DNA of 14,424 nucleotides from an uncultured Oscillospiraceae bacterium (GCA_934643765.1 CAKUCT010000026.1:1-14424); one strand, 5' to 3'. Shown: positions 1 to 7,313, counted from the stretch's first letter. The notes: a model not told the origin generated them from the letters alone. Made by a program: numbers and translations.

Positions 1-252
1 GCCGGTGTGGACTATGTCAAGTGCGCCAGCGGCCGCGGCGGCGCGCCCGCGATGCGGACGGTTTTCATCATGCGGGCCAATATTCCTGACAATGTCGGCA
101 TCAAGTTCGCGGGCTACGGCACGTACAATCTGACCCAGCTTACCATCATGGGCCTCGCCAGCGGCGCGGAGCTGTTCGGCACGGGCTTTGCCCATCAGAT
201 CATTGAAGAAATCGATCAGTATTACATGGATCTTGAAATCAACCGTCCGTAA
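1..252 (+). CDS. DeoC-like class I (Schiff-base) aldolase, C-terminal part, truncated by window edge
   Basis: Open frame running in from the left edge; about 83 codons remain and the true start lies outside. The visible residues resemble the last strands of a DeoC-type TIM barrel. VDYVKCASG (lysine codon at 19-21) sits where DeoC has its Schiff-base motif (I/V-K-T-S-T-G). IKFAGYGTYN sits where DeoC has VKASGGIRT with its second catalytic lysine. The segment AELFGTGFAHQII matches the barrel's final phosphate-binding strand and helix. The family cleaves or joins aldol bonds through a lysine imine. The variant VKCASGRGG differs from the classical deoxyribose-phosphate aldolase motif, so the substrate is probably not deoxyribose 5-phosphate. 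It is followed after 27 bases by an SDR gene and is probably in the same operon. Another lysine-dependent TIM-barrel aldolase (FbaB/LsrF type) remains possible. Confidence 0.55.
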   Translation, partial: AGVDYVKCASGRGGAPAMRTVFIMRANIPDNVGIKFAGYGTYNLTQLTIMGLASGAELFGTGFAHQIIEEIDQYYMDLEINRP

Positions 253-279
253 TGCAATAATAGAAAGGAAGACGTAAAC

Positions 280-1104
280 ATGATTGCAGAAAATCTGGAA
301 AAGCTGTTTTCTCTGAAGGATAAGATTATCGTTATGACCGGCGCTGCCGGCGGTATTGGCCGGGAGCTGGCAAAGGGCATGGCGGGCATCGGCGCGATGC
401 TCTGCGCGTGCGATGTGAGCGAGAAGGGCCTGGCGGCTCTGAAAGAAGAAATTCTGGCCGAGGGCGGCGACTGCCGCACGTTCGTGATGGATGTGACCAA
501 GCAGGAGAGCATCCAGAGCGCCATTGACGCCATCGGTGCGGAGTTTGGCCGCATCGACGTTCTGGTGAATGTCGCGGGCATCAACAAGCGCGAGGGCATC
601 ATGGATGTCAAGGAAGAGACCTACGACCGGATCATGGACATCAACCTCAAGAGCGTGTTCATGGTCAGCCGGACCGTTGCGCCCTGGATGATGAAGCAGC
701 ACAAGGGCAGCATCATCAACATCGGCTCGCACAACGCCACGGCGATGCTCGGCGGCTGCAGCGTCTACGGCGCGACGAAGAGCGGCGTTCTGGCGCTGAC
801 GCGCTCGATGGCGGTGGAATGGGCCGAATGGGGCATCCGCGCCAACGCGGTCTCGCCCGGCCATATCCTCACGCCGCTGACGCAGGTGACCTGGGACCAT
901 CCGACAAGAGGCGACTATCTGCGTGACCGCATCGCCATGCGCCGGCCCGGCAACCCGGACGAGATTTTGGGCCTGGTCGTGCTGCTGGCCTCCGACGCGT
1001 CGAGCTATATGAGCGGCTCGAACTACGTTATCGACGGCGGCTGCCTGTGCGGCGGCATGCCGTGGGATTTCGACTCGGAATACCGTTATCACGGCGAAGA
1101 ATAA
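280..1104 (+). CDS. SDR-family NAD(P)-dependent oxidoreductase, gluconate 5-dehydrogenase/KduD-like
   Basis: A 274-residue classical short-chain dehydrogenase/reductase. The Rossmann glycine motif TGAAGGIG is at residues 20-27, and Asp45 at the end of the second strand suggests NAD(H) preference. NVAG is at 97-100. The catalytic tetrad appears complete as Asn122, Ser150, Tyr163 and Lys167 (YGATK). The segment after NVAG (INKREG) and the INLKSVF stretch resemble gluconate 5-dehydrogenase and 2-dehydro-3-deoxygluconate 5-dehydrogenase (KduD). A secondary hydroxyl of a sugar acid or polyol is therefore the likely site of reaction in the cytoplasm. The C-terminus carries an extra acidic, aromatic tail after IDGGCLCGG. 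The ATG at 280 follows an AGAAAGGAAG ribosome binding site about 10 bases upstream. It lies 27 bases after the aldolase and 34 before the MDR gene, consistent with one operon. Family assignment is firm; substrate is inferred. Confidence 0.88.
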   Translation: MIAENLEKLFSLKDKIIVMTGAAGGIGRELAKGMAGIGAMLCACDVSEKGLAALKEEILAEGGDCRTFVMDVTKQESIQSAIDAIGAEFGRIDVLVNVAGINKREGIMDVKEETYDRIMDINLKSVFMVSRTVAPWMMKQHKGSIINIGSHNATAMLGGCSVYGATKSGVLALTRSMAVEWAEWGIRANAVSPGHILTPLTQVTWDHPTRGDYLRDRIAMRRPGNPDEILGLVVLLASDASSYMSGSNYVIDGGCLCGGMPWDFDSEYRYHGEE

Positions 1105-1138
1105 TCCTGAAAAATTCAGTTTACCGGAGGGAACACAA

Positions 1139-2164
1139 ATGAAAGCTGTCTACCTGAAAGAACCGAAGAATATTTACATCGAAGAGATTGAAAAGCCGGT
1201 CTATCATCCCGGCGAGGGCAAGGCGCTCATCCGCATCAAGTCCATGGGCATCTGCGGCTCGGACATCGGCGCCTACCGCGGCGTCAATCCGCACGTCAGC
1301 TATCCGCGCGTCATCGGCCACGAGCTGGCCGGTATCATTGAAGAGATCGACGAGAATAACCCTAAGGGTCTGAAAAAGGGCGACCGCGTGGTGCTTGAGC
1401 CCTATCTGCACTGCGGCCACTGCTATCCCTGCTCGCTGGGCAGAACGAACTGCTGCGAGCATCTGGAGTGCCTTGGCGTGCACACCGACGGCGGCATGAC
1501 GGAATATTTCCTGCATCCGGATTTCATGCTCGTTCCGGTGCCGGACAGCGTACCCTGGGAACTGGCACCGCTGTCGGAGCCGCTGACCATTTCGCTGCAC
1601 GGCCTGCACCGGGCAAAGGTACAGGCGGGACAGCATGTGGCAATCAACGGCTGCGGCGCCATCGGACTGCTTGCTGCGCTGGCCGCAATGGCCTACGGCG
1701 CGATTCCCATCATCATTGACCCGGTCGAAGAGCGCCTGGCCTATGCCAGAAGCCTCGGCGTGGAGCACACCATCTGTATCCCGAAGCAGGATTCCGTGGA
1801 GACCATCCGCGAGCTGACCAACGGCCGCATGGCAGAGGTTGTGCTTGAAATGTCCGGCGCAAACGCCGCCATCCGGCAGACGCTGGATATGGTCTCGCAC
1901 GCCGGCAAGATCGTTCTGACCGGCTGGCCGAAGGGCGAGACGTCGCTTCCAACCAACATCATCACGACGAAGGAACTTGACGTCCTCGGCGGCCGCGACA
2001 GCGCGGGCGAGTTTGAAGAGGCGCTGGAGCTCATCCGCAGCGGCAAGGTCAACGTGCGCGCGGTGCTGAGCAAGGTGATCAAGATCGATGAGGTGCCGGA
2101 GGCCGTGCGCGAGCTGTCGGATTATCCGGGCCGCTATCTGAAGATCAACGCTTTGGTCGATTGA
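1139..2164 (+). CDS. Zinc-dependent MDR alcohol/polyol dehydrogenase, L-galactonate oxidoreductase (LgoD)-like
   Basis: A 341-residue medium-chain dehydrogenase of usual length. Catalytic zinc ligands are Cys39 (GICGSD), His61-Glu62 in GHE, and Glu147 (SEP). The structural zinc lobe has Cys92, Cys95, Cys98 and Cys106. The nucleotide-binding motif GCGAIG is at 171-176, with Asp194 ending the next strand, suggesting NAD(H). Stretches such as YPRVIGHELAG, GRTNCCEHLECLGVHTDGG and GGRDSAG closely resemble E. coli LgoD (YjjN), which oxidises L-galactonate, and the wider sorbitol/threonine dehydrogenase group. It probably interconverts a polyol or aldonate hydroxyl and a ketone in the cytoplasm. A GGAGGG ribosome binding site precedes the ATG. 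It sits between the SDR and the PfkB kinase with short gaps, so it is likely co-transcribed with them. The exact substrate is unknown. Confidence 0.87.
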   Translation: MKAVYLKEPKNIYIEEIEKPVYHPGEGKALIRIKSMGICGSDIGAYRGVNPHVSYPRVIGHELAGIIEEIDENNPKGLKKGDRVVLEPYLHCGHCYPCSLGRTNCCEHLECLGVHTDGGMTEYFLHPDFMLVPVPDSVPWELAPLSEPLTISLHGLHRAKVQAGQHVAINGCGAIGLLAALAAMAYGAIPIIIDPVEERLAYARSLGVEHTICIPKQDSVETIRELTNGRMAEVVLEMSGANAAIRQTLDMVSHAGKIVLTGWPKGETSLPTNIITTKELDVLGGRDSAGEFEEALELIRSGKVNVRAVLSKVIKIDEVPEAVRELSDYPGRYLKINALVD

Positions 2165-2201
2165 ATATACCCAAACATATACGAAGGAGGATACACCCCA
2201 A

Positions 2202-3281
2202 ATGCCACTGCAACTGAGAGAAAACTGCAAATATAACCTCATGGTCCCGACAAGTGTCGGCCTGCGTATCACGCCGAAGGACCGTCAGCCGGTCCATGTC
2301 AGCCGGGAATTTACCCTGCAGGCCAACAGCGCGGAAAGCAACGTCCTCGGCGTCTCCGCGGCGCTGGGTCTGAAGACGAAGATGCTGACCGCCTTTGTCA
2401 AGGACAGCCCGCTGGCAGAGTTCATCAAGTCCGAGTACCGCGCCCGCGGCATCGACTTTGAAGGGCCCGAGGTTCCGCAGGGCGGCCCCTGGGGCTACCG
2501 TCATCAGATCAACGTCGCAGACTGCGGCTTCGGTCTGCGCGGCGCACGCGTGTGGAACGACCGCGCCGGTGAGGTTGGCAGAGAGCTGAAATCCGAGGAT
2601 TTTGACTTGGATCGGATTTTCCGGCAGGAGGGCGTACAGATTCTGCATATGTCCGGCCTGTTTGCGGCCATGTCCCCGGCAACGATCCGCTTCTGCCTGG
2701 ACTGCGCGCACGCCGCGAAGGACAACGGCACGCTCATCAGCTTCGACCTCAACTACCGTGCGTCGTTCTGGAAGGGCAGAGAGGCAGAGCTCCGCGAGGC
2801 GTTCAAGGAGATCGCTTCGGTTGCGGACATCCTGGTCGGCAACGAAGAGGACTTCCAGCTGGCGCTGGGCGTCAAGGGCCCCGAGGCCGGCGGCAAGAGT
2901 CTGGCAGACAAGATTGACAGCTTCAAGCAGATGATTGAAGAGGTCAAGAAGCAGTATCCGAACGCGACAATGTTCGCCACGACGCTGCGCGAGGTTGTCA
3001 GTGCGAACGACAATCTCTGGGGCGCGATTCTGCACATGGACGGCCAGTGGTATGTTGAGCAGCCGCGCAATATCCCGATCCTGGACCGCATCGGCGGCGG
3101 CGACGGCTTTGTCAGCGGCCTGCTGTACGGCGTGCTGCGCGGATGGGAGCCTGAAAAGTGCCTGCAGTTCGGCTGGGCCTCCGGCGCGCTGGTCGTAACG
3201 CTGCTGACCGACTATGCGACACCTGCCGACGAAGAGCAGATCTGGAGCATCTACGAAGGAAACGCACGCGTCAAGCGCTGA
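2202..3281 (+). CDS. PfkB-family sugar kinase, 2-keto-3-deoxygluconate kinase-like
   Basis: A 359-residue ribokinase/PfkB-fold kinase. The C-terminal signature is DRIGGGDGFVSG at 295-306, with Asp301 as the expected catalytic base and the preceding glycines as the anion hole. FDLNYRASFW at 181-190 and NEED at 214-217 are typical of KDG kinases, as is the GLRGARVWNDRAG segment at 111-123. The family phosphorylates the terminal hydroxyl of 2-keto-3-deoxy sugar acids or related ketoses with ATP in the cytoplasm. Two features are odd. The N-terminal strand reads NLMVPTSVGLRI, and the usual di-glycine of the first PfkB signature is replaced by QANSAESN at 40-47. The ATG at 2202 follows AAGGAGG with a slightly long 11-base spacing. 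It is the last gene of its operon, with an intrinsic terminator starting 9 bases after the stop. Family firm; substrate inferred. Confidence 0.85.
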   Translation: MPLQLRENCKYNLMVPTSVGLRITPKDRQPVHVSREFTLQANSAESNVLGVSAALGLKTKMLTAFVKDSPLAEFIKSEYRARGIDFEGPEVPQGGPWGYRHQINVADCGFGLRGARVWNDRAGEVGRELKSEDFDLDRIFRQEGVQILHMSGLFAAMSPATIRFCLDCAHAAKDNGTLISFDLNYRASFWKGREAELREAFKEIASVADILVGNEEDFQLALGVKGPEAGGKSLADKIDSFKQMIEEVKKQYPNATMFATTLREVVSANDNLWGAILHMDGQWYVEQPRNIPILDRIGGGDGFVSGLLYGVLRGWEPEKCLQFGWASGALVVTLLTDYATPADEEQIWSIYEGNARVKR

Positions 3282-3289
3282 GTACATCC

Positions 3290-3333
3290 AATGTCATACG
3301 GATACGGTTTTTCTGTGTCCGTATGGCATTTTT
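3290..3333 (+). terminator. Intrinsic terminator after the kinase gene
   Basis: A 16-bp stem pairs 3290-3305 with 3315-3330, with two G-U wobbles, around a 9-base loop (3306-3314). The lower stem merges into a run of T at 3329-3333. It starts 9 bases after the kinase stop codon and precedes a strong promoter, so it separates the two transcription units. Confidence 0.85.
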
Positions 3334-3445
3334 AATATGGCTGGATAGGGAAATTATAGAAATATAGCAAAAAGCCATGTGTAAAATGTCGAAGTCTGGC
3401 GGTTCAACACAAAAAATTCCAATGGATTTTGATGAAAATGCCAAA

Positions 3446-3474
3446 TTGACGTCTGAATTGGTATGACGTATAAT
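3446..3474 (+). promoter_or_regulatory. Sigma-A type promoter for the transketolase-gntR-MDR unit
   Basis: TTGACG at 3446-3451 and a perfect TATAAT at 3469-3474 are separated by exactly 17 bases, a near-consensus housekeeping promoter. It lies in an AT-rich gap just after the kinase terminator. Transcription would begin near 3481, leaving a leader of about 100 bases before the transketolase ATG at 3581. This also argues against the TTG at 3491 as a start. Confidence 0.82.
3456..3469 (+). promoter_or_regulatory. Possible FadR/PdhR-type operator overlapping the promoter spacer
   Basis: AATTGGTATGACGT lies between the -35 and -10 boxes. It matches the left half and core of the FadR-subfamily consensus (TNGTNNNACNA; PdhR-like AATTGGTNNNACCAATT), with a poor right half. 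A FadR-type GntR regulator is encoded in the same unit at 5379-6188, so autoregulation by repression is plausible. The match is by eye and partial. Confidence 0.4.
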
Positions 3475-3518
3475 AACTCCATAAAGTTGATTGACAAAAC
3501 GCATAAGATACGTGCGAA

Positions 3519-3551
3519 AATCAAATCGACTTTTTGTTGAAAATTTTGATT
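3519..3551 (+). other. Stem-loop in the transketolase leader
   Basis: AATCAAA (3519-3525) can pair with TTTGATT (3545-3551). Inside it TCGAC (3526-3530) pairs with GTTGA (3536-3540) around a TTTTT loop, with a four-base bulge on the 3' side. It ends about 18 bases before the GAGGAGGG ribosome binding site. No known riboswitch was recognised; it may be a mere AT-rich hairpin. Confidence 0.3.
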
Positions 3552-3580
3552 GTTTCCAAATCATAACAGAGGAGGGCATT

Positions 3581-4420
3581 ATGCAGTACACAGAGCAGGA
3601 ACTCAGAGAGGTACGCAGAAAAGCGATTGACATCCGCGCAGATATTCTGGAGATGATCCCGGCCGGGAAGGTTGGCCATCTCGGCGGCAGCTGCTCCGCG
3701 GCAGATATCACGGCAGCACTGTATTTCAAGCACATGAAGGTCTTCCCGGATCCCAAGAACCCGGCACGTGACCGCTGCATTTTCAGTAAGGGTCATTCGG
3801 TCCTTGCCCAGTATGCCTGCTTTGTAGAGCTGGGCTACGTCGATCGCTCCGAGCTGAGCAAGGTCAAGACGCTCCATGGCATCCTGCAGGGCCACCCCGA
3901 CATGAGCAAGACCCCCGGCATTGAGGCCGTCACCGGCTCTCTCGGCCAGGGCCTGTCCATCGGCCTCGGCATGGCAATGGGATTGAAGCTGGACAAGAGT
4001 GCGTCCAGGGTTTATACTATTCTTGGCGACGGTGAACTTGCTGAAGGCCAGATCTGGGAAGCTGCGATGTCGGCTGCCGTGTTCAAGGCAGACAACCTCT
4101 GCGCGATCCTCGATCACAACGGCGTTCAGGCCACCGGTGCGACGGAAGATATCTTCCCCATCCATGATATCCAGGAAAAGTGGCGCTCGTTCGGCTGGAA
4201 CGTCATTGAAATTGACGGCCACGACATGGCTCAGATTCTCGCCGCGCTCGATGAGGCAGAGACGGTCAAGGGCAAGCCCACACTGATTTACGCAAACACC
4301 ATCAAGGGCAAGGGATTCCCCTTCGCAGAGGGCAAGGCTAAGTTCCACAACGCGGCCATGACCGAGGAGGAATACCAGATCGCGCTCAAGACGATTGAGC
4401 AGGCTCGCAAGGAGGTTTGA
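3581..4420 (+). CDS. Transketolase, N-terminal (thiamine diphosphate-binding) subunit
   Basis: A 279-residue split-transketolase alpha subunit of normal length. GHLGGSCSAADI is at 32-43 and SKGH at 69-72. The glycine-rich GSLGQGLSIGLGMA is at 119-132. The ThDP/metal motif begins GDGELAEG at 149 and ends at Asn180 (DHNGVQ). TIKGKG is at 240-245. The protein binds the diphosphate of ThDP and a divalent metal, and works with the next gene to move two-carbon ketol units between sugars. I place the start at ATG 3581 because GAGGAGGG sits just upstream and the predicted transcript starts near 3481. The longer TTG-initiated frame from 3491 has no ribosome binding site. The stop is two bases from the partner's ATG, so translation is coupled. 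Its place between dehydrogenases and a GntR gene points to a dedicated catabolic role rather than the housekeeping pentose pathway. Confidence 0.93.
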   Translation: MQYTEQELREVRRKAIDIRADILEMIPAGKVGHLGGSCSAADITAALYFKHMKVFPDPKNPARDRCIFSKGHSVLAQYACFVELGYVDRSELSKVKTLHGILQGHPDMSKTPGIEAVTGSLGQGLSIGLGMAMGLKLDKSASRVYTILGDGELAEGQIWEAAMSAAVFKADNLCAILDHNGVQATGATEDIFPIHDIQEKWRSFGWNVIEIDGHDMAQILAALDEAETVKGKPTLIYANTIKGKGFPFAEGKAKFHNAAMTEEEYQIALKTIEQARKEV

Positions 4421-4422
4421 TC

Positions 4423-5355
4423 ATGGAAAAGAAGAATTGCAGAACCGCTTACGGTCAGACCCTGGTAGAACTGGGTAAGAAATACGACAATGTTGTGGCG
4501 CTGGAGGCGGACCTCGGTAAGTCCACCATGTCCAATATGTTTGGCGAAGCATATCCGGAGCGTTATTTCCAGGTCGGCATCGCCGAGCAGAACATGGCTT
4601 CCATGGCGGCAGGCCTGGCACTGACCGGTAAGACTGCGTTTATCCATTCGTTCGCTGTTTTCTCCAGCGGCCGTACATACGATCAGATCCGTTCTTCGAT
4701 CTGCATTCCCGGTCTGAACGTCAAGGTCTGCGGCTCGTCCGCCGGTCTTTCGGACTACGGCGACGGCAAGACCCATCAGAGTGTGGACGACATCGCAATC
4801 ATGCGCGTGCTGCCGCATATGACGGTTTTGTCCCCGATGGACGCTGTTGAAACGAAGAAAATGCTTTATGCGATGGCCGAGTACAACGGCCCGTGCTATA
4901 TCCGCATCAACCGTAACGATCTGCCCGTCTACATGGACGAGAACGAAGAGTACCACATCGGGAAAATCACGCAGATCCGCGATGGCAAGGACGTCGTCGT
5001 CTTTGCAAACGGCGTGATGGTCTCGCAGGCCATGGCCGCTGCGGAGGAGCTTGAAAAGGAAGGCATTTCTGTCCGCATCGTCAATCTCAGCACGATCAAG
5101 CCGCTGGACGTGGAAGCACTCAAGGGCTTCTGCGAAGGCGTCAAGGGCGTCGTGACAGCTGAAGAGCACAATGTCTATGGCGGCGTTGGCTCCGCGGTCT
5201 GCGAGGCGCTCAGCGGCAGCCGTCTGCCGATCAAGATGGTCGGCATCGAAGACACCTATGGCCGGTCTGCTGAAAACTACCAGCTGCTGCTGGAAACTTA
5301 TCATCTGATGCCTGCGGACGTCGCAGAGGCTGTGAAGGCGGTGCTGCAGGCGTAA
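4423..5355 (+). CDS. Transketolase, C-terminal (pyrimidine-binding) subunit
   Basis: A 310-residue split-transketolase beta subunit. VGIAEQNM at 51-58 contains Glu55, the glutamate expected to activate the ThDP aminopyrimidine. DGKTHQSVDD at 114-123 is the conserved substrate/cofactor loop, and the C-terminal third forms the transketolase C domain. The ATG at 4423 is preferred because AAGGAGG (4409-4415) is seven bases upstream. The TTG at 4417 would be too close to that site. The gene follows the N subunit by two bases. One oddity is that the loop commonly reading SHAGxSVGEDG in split transketolases is SSAGLSDYGDG here (105-115). This changes a histidine that contacts the sugar substrate in transketolases. 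Altered acceptor or donor specificity is an inference from that change. Transcription continues into the regulator 23 bases downstream. Confidence 0.92.
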   Translation: MEKKNCRTAYGQTLVELGKKYDNVVALEADLGKSTMSNMFGEAYPERYFQVGIAEQNMASMAAGLALTGKTAFIHSFAVFSSGRTYDQIRSSICIPGLNVKVCGSSAGLSDYGDGKTHQSVDDIAIMRVLPHMTVLSPMDAVETKKMLYAMAEYNGPCYIRINRNDLPVYMDENEEYHIGKITQIRDGKDVVVFANGVMVSQAMAAAEELEKEGISVRIVNLSTIKPLDVEALKGFCEGVKGVVTAEEHNVYGGVGSAVCEALSGSRLPIKMVGIEDTYGRSAENYQLLLETYHLMPADVAEAVKAVLQA

Positions 5356-5378
5356 CCGAAAGGGGAGTTGCAGACAAT

Positions 5379-6188
5379 ATGCCTTTATCTACAATCCGAT
5401 CTGATAATACCGTATTGTCCGAAAAAGTTGCGGAACAGGTCATACAGTATATTCAGGAGAACCGCTTGCGCTGCGGCGACCGGCTGCCGAACGAACGGGA
5501 GCTGGAAGCCAACATGGGCGTAAGCAGAAGCACCATCCGGGAGGCCATGCGCTCGCTGCGTTCGCGCGGAATTGTTGAAATCCGGCAGGGAAGCGGCACA
5601 TATGTCGCAGAGTCCATGGGTGTTGCTGCCGACCCGCTGGGTCTGGCGTTCCGGTACGACAAGAACCGGACGCTGGCGGATCTTCTGGACCTCCGCTTCA
5701 TGTTTGAACCCTCTATTGCGGCCGCCTGCGCTGCGCGCGCAACGCAGCAGCAGAGAAAAGAAATCCGTGAGTTGACCGACGCGGTGGCGGATCTGATCCG
5801 GCGCGGAGAAGATCACTGCGAATGCGACATTGAACTGCACTGTGCCATTGCGCGCGCGGCAGACAATGAACTGGTCAATGTGATGTTCCCGGACATTCTG
5901 CGCGGCATCCATCTGTACCTGCAGATTCTGCGGGACGCGATGCTTGAGCAGACAATCCGGGGCCATGAAGAGATTGCAACGGCAATCATGAATGCTGACC
6001 CGCATGGCGCGTATGAAGCGATGCTGCGGCATCTGGAAGACAACCGGATTAGCATTATGGATTGCCTCGGAAGTAAAGACCCGAAGGGCTACAAGGACGA
6101 CAGATACCGTTTCGAGCGGATCTGCAGCTATGCAAGAGGCAAGCTTCCTCAGAATATTGAGGGCGGCGTTTTCCTTGACCGCTATTGA
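5379..6188 (+). CDS. GntR-family transcriptional regulator, FadR subfamily (FCD domain)
   Basis: A 269-residue protein with an N-terminal winged helix. Key stretches are RLPNERELEANMGVSRSTIR (35-54) and GSGTYV (71-76). The all-helical C-terminal FCD domain shows Asp150 and His154 (CDIELHCAI), His196 (GHEEIATAI) and His218 (HLE), the usual metal-ligand set of this subfamily. FCD domains bind carboxylate effectors, often sugar acids (UxuR, ExuR, DgoR) or organic acids, and release DNA when loaded. A ligand made or used by the surrounding enzymes is likely. It is co-transcribed with the transketolase genes, with AGGGGAG 12 or so bases before the ATG. The tail past the FCD domain (about 230-269) is longer than usual and of unknown role. 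A candidate operator lies in the promoter at 3446-3474. Confidence 0.9.
   Translation: MPLSTIRSDNTVLSEKVAEQVIQYIQENRLRCGDRLPNERELEANMGVSRSTIREAMRSLRSRGIVEIRQGSGTYVAESMGVAADPLGLAFRYDKNRTLADLLDLRFMFEPSIAAACAARATQQQRKEIRELTDAVADLIRRGEDHCECDIELHCAIARAADNELVNVMFPDILRGIHLYLQILRDAMLEQTIRGHEEIATAIMNADPHGAYEAMLRHLEDNRISIMDCLGSKDPKGYKDDRYRFERICSYARGKLPQNIEGGVFLDRY
5406..5416. promoter_or_regulatory. Perfect short inverted repeat at the start of the regulator gene
   Basis: AATAC-C-GTATT is a perfect inverted repeat 27 bases into the gntR coding sequence, with outer GA/TC also pairing after one mismatch. ATAC/GTAT half-sites also occur around 7556-7566 upstream of the transporter, with a three-base spacer. 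It may be an operator or chance coding sequence. Confidence 0.18.
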
Positions 6189-6233
6189 TGGCTGTCGTCT
6201 TTGCGGACTGAACTTTAGGAGTGAGCGAAAGCA

Positions 6234-7265
6234 ATGAAAGCAGTATATTATGTCGGCGATCTTCAAATGCAGATGCGGGACATTCCGGTCCCGACACCCG
6301 CTGCAGATGAGTATCTGCTGAAAATTGATGCCTGCGGTGTCTGCGGCTCCGACTTTGAGGGCTTCCTCGGGAAGACCGGCCGGAGAATCGCACCGATGAT
6401 TATGGGCCACGAATTTGCGGGCCATGTTGTCAAAGCACCTGAAGGCGGCAAGTACGCACCCGACACGAAGGTCGCTGTGTTCCCCAAGCTCTATTGCGGA
6501 ACGTGTGAGACCTGCCGCAGAGGACTTGTCAATCTTTGCCCGAACGGCCCGTTCCTCGGCGTCATGGACTGCAACGGCGCAATGACAGAGTACATCTGTG
6601 TGCGCGAGCAGTACCTGATTCCGTATGACGGCGTGGACGCGTCGGTTGCCGCAATGGCAGAGCCCGCGGCAGTCGCTTACAACGGCGTCAGCAAGCTCTC
6701 TGATGCAGAGATCGCGGCGGCCGAGAATATTCTCGTGGTCGGCGCGGGCACGATCGGACTTCTTGCCCTTCTGTGGCTCAAGTACCGCGGCGCCAAGCGC
6801 GTGATCGTCAGCGACGCGACGGATTTCCGTCTGGAACTTGCAAAAAAACTCGGCGCCGACGCTACGATCAACCCGGCCACCGAGGACTTTGACGAAGCTA
6901 TCCGCCGTCTGACGGACGGGAAGCTGTGTGACGCGTCTGTGGAGTGCGTCGGCATTACACCGACGGCGCAGTCGTCGATTAACGCGCTGACAAACTCCGG
7001 CGTTGCCGTCTGGATCGGAAACGCGGCGAAGATGGTCAGCATCGACATGCAGCGCATTGTCACAACAGAGCTGCAAATTCGCGGCAACTATATCTACTCC
7101 AAAGAGGACTTTGAGACCTGTGTCCGCCTGCTTTCGGAGAAGGCCATCGATGTCAGCCCCATTATTACGCATCATATGCCGATGGCAGAAGGTGTAGAAG
7201 CCTTCGAACGTTTAAAGAACAATAAAGACGGCAAGGCAATCAAGATCATTCTGGTCAACGATTGA
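6234..7265 (+). CDS. Zinc-dependent MDR dehydrogenase, galactitol-1-phosphate/sorbitol dehydrogenase-like
   Basis: A 343-residue medium-chain dehydrogenase. Catalytic zinc ligands are Cys37 (GVCGSDF), His59-Glu60 (GHEFAG) and Glu143 (AEP). The structural zinc cysteines are 88, 91, 94 and 102. The NAD-binding motif GAGTIG is at 170-175, with Asp194 ending the following strand. GVCGSDF, GHEFAG and GAGTIGLLA are shared with galactitol-1-phosphate 5-dehydrogenase (GatD) and sorbitol dehydrogenase, so it probably oxidises a polyol (phosphate) to a ketose (phosphate). It is a distant paralogue of the MDR at 1139-2164, with clearly different substrate-lobe sequence, so the two probably act on different steps. 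The start is supported by AGGAGTGA at 6217-6224. It is the last gene of the transketolase unit, 45 bases after gntR and followed by a terminator at 7379. Confidence 0.86.
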   Translation: MKAVYYVGDLQMQMRDIPVPTPAADEYLLKIDACGVCGSDFEGFLGKTGRRIAPMIMGHEFAGHVVKAPEGGKYAPDTKVAVFPKLYCGTCETCRRGLVNLCPNGPFLGVMDCNGAMTEYICVREQYLIPYDGVDASVAAMAEPAAVAYNGVSKLSDAEIAAAENILVVGAGTIGLLALLWLKYRGAKRVIVSDATDFRLELAKKLGADATINPATEDFDEAIRRLTDGKLCDASVECVGITPTAQSSINALTNSGVAVWIGNAAKMVSIDMQRIVTTELQIRGNYIYSKEDFETCVRLLSEKAIDVSPIITHHMPMAEGVEAFERLKNNKDGKAIKIILVND

Positions 7266-7313
7266 ACCGGCCATACCGCAGATTTTCTGACGCATTTGTA
7301 ACGCATAAACCGC

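Noticed and set aside
1..3281. Classical myo-inositol operon (IolC kinase, IolJ aldolase)
   Set aside because: The kinase has KDG-kinase motifs (DLNYR, DRIGGGD) rather than IolC ones, and IolG/IolD/IolB/IolE partners are missing.
3491..3580. N-terminal extension of the transketolase N subunit from a TTG at 3491
   Set aside because: It begins about 10 bases after the predicted transcript start, has no ribosome binding site, and encodes a basic stretch not expected in the family. ATG 3581 has a strong site.
3581..5355. Sulfoquinovose sulfo-transketolase pathway
   Set aside because: Split transketolase is shared with that pathway, but no sulfoquinovosidase, sulfo-sugar isomerase or sulfonate exporter is seen.
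5385..7175. A 596-codon open frame on the minus strand across gntR and the second MDR gene
   Set aside because: It is antisense to two well-recognised genes, and its translation shows no family motif. It arises from codon bias in the opposite frame, as do the other long minus-strand frames (for example 1121-2272, 2145-3287, 7532-8737, 9911-11092).
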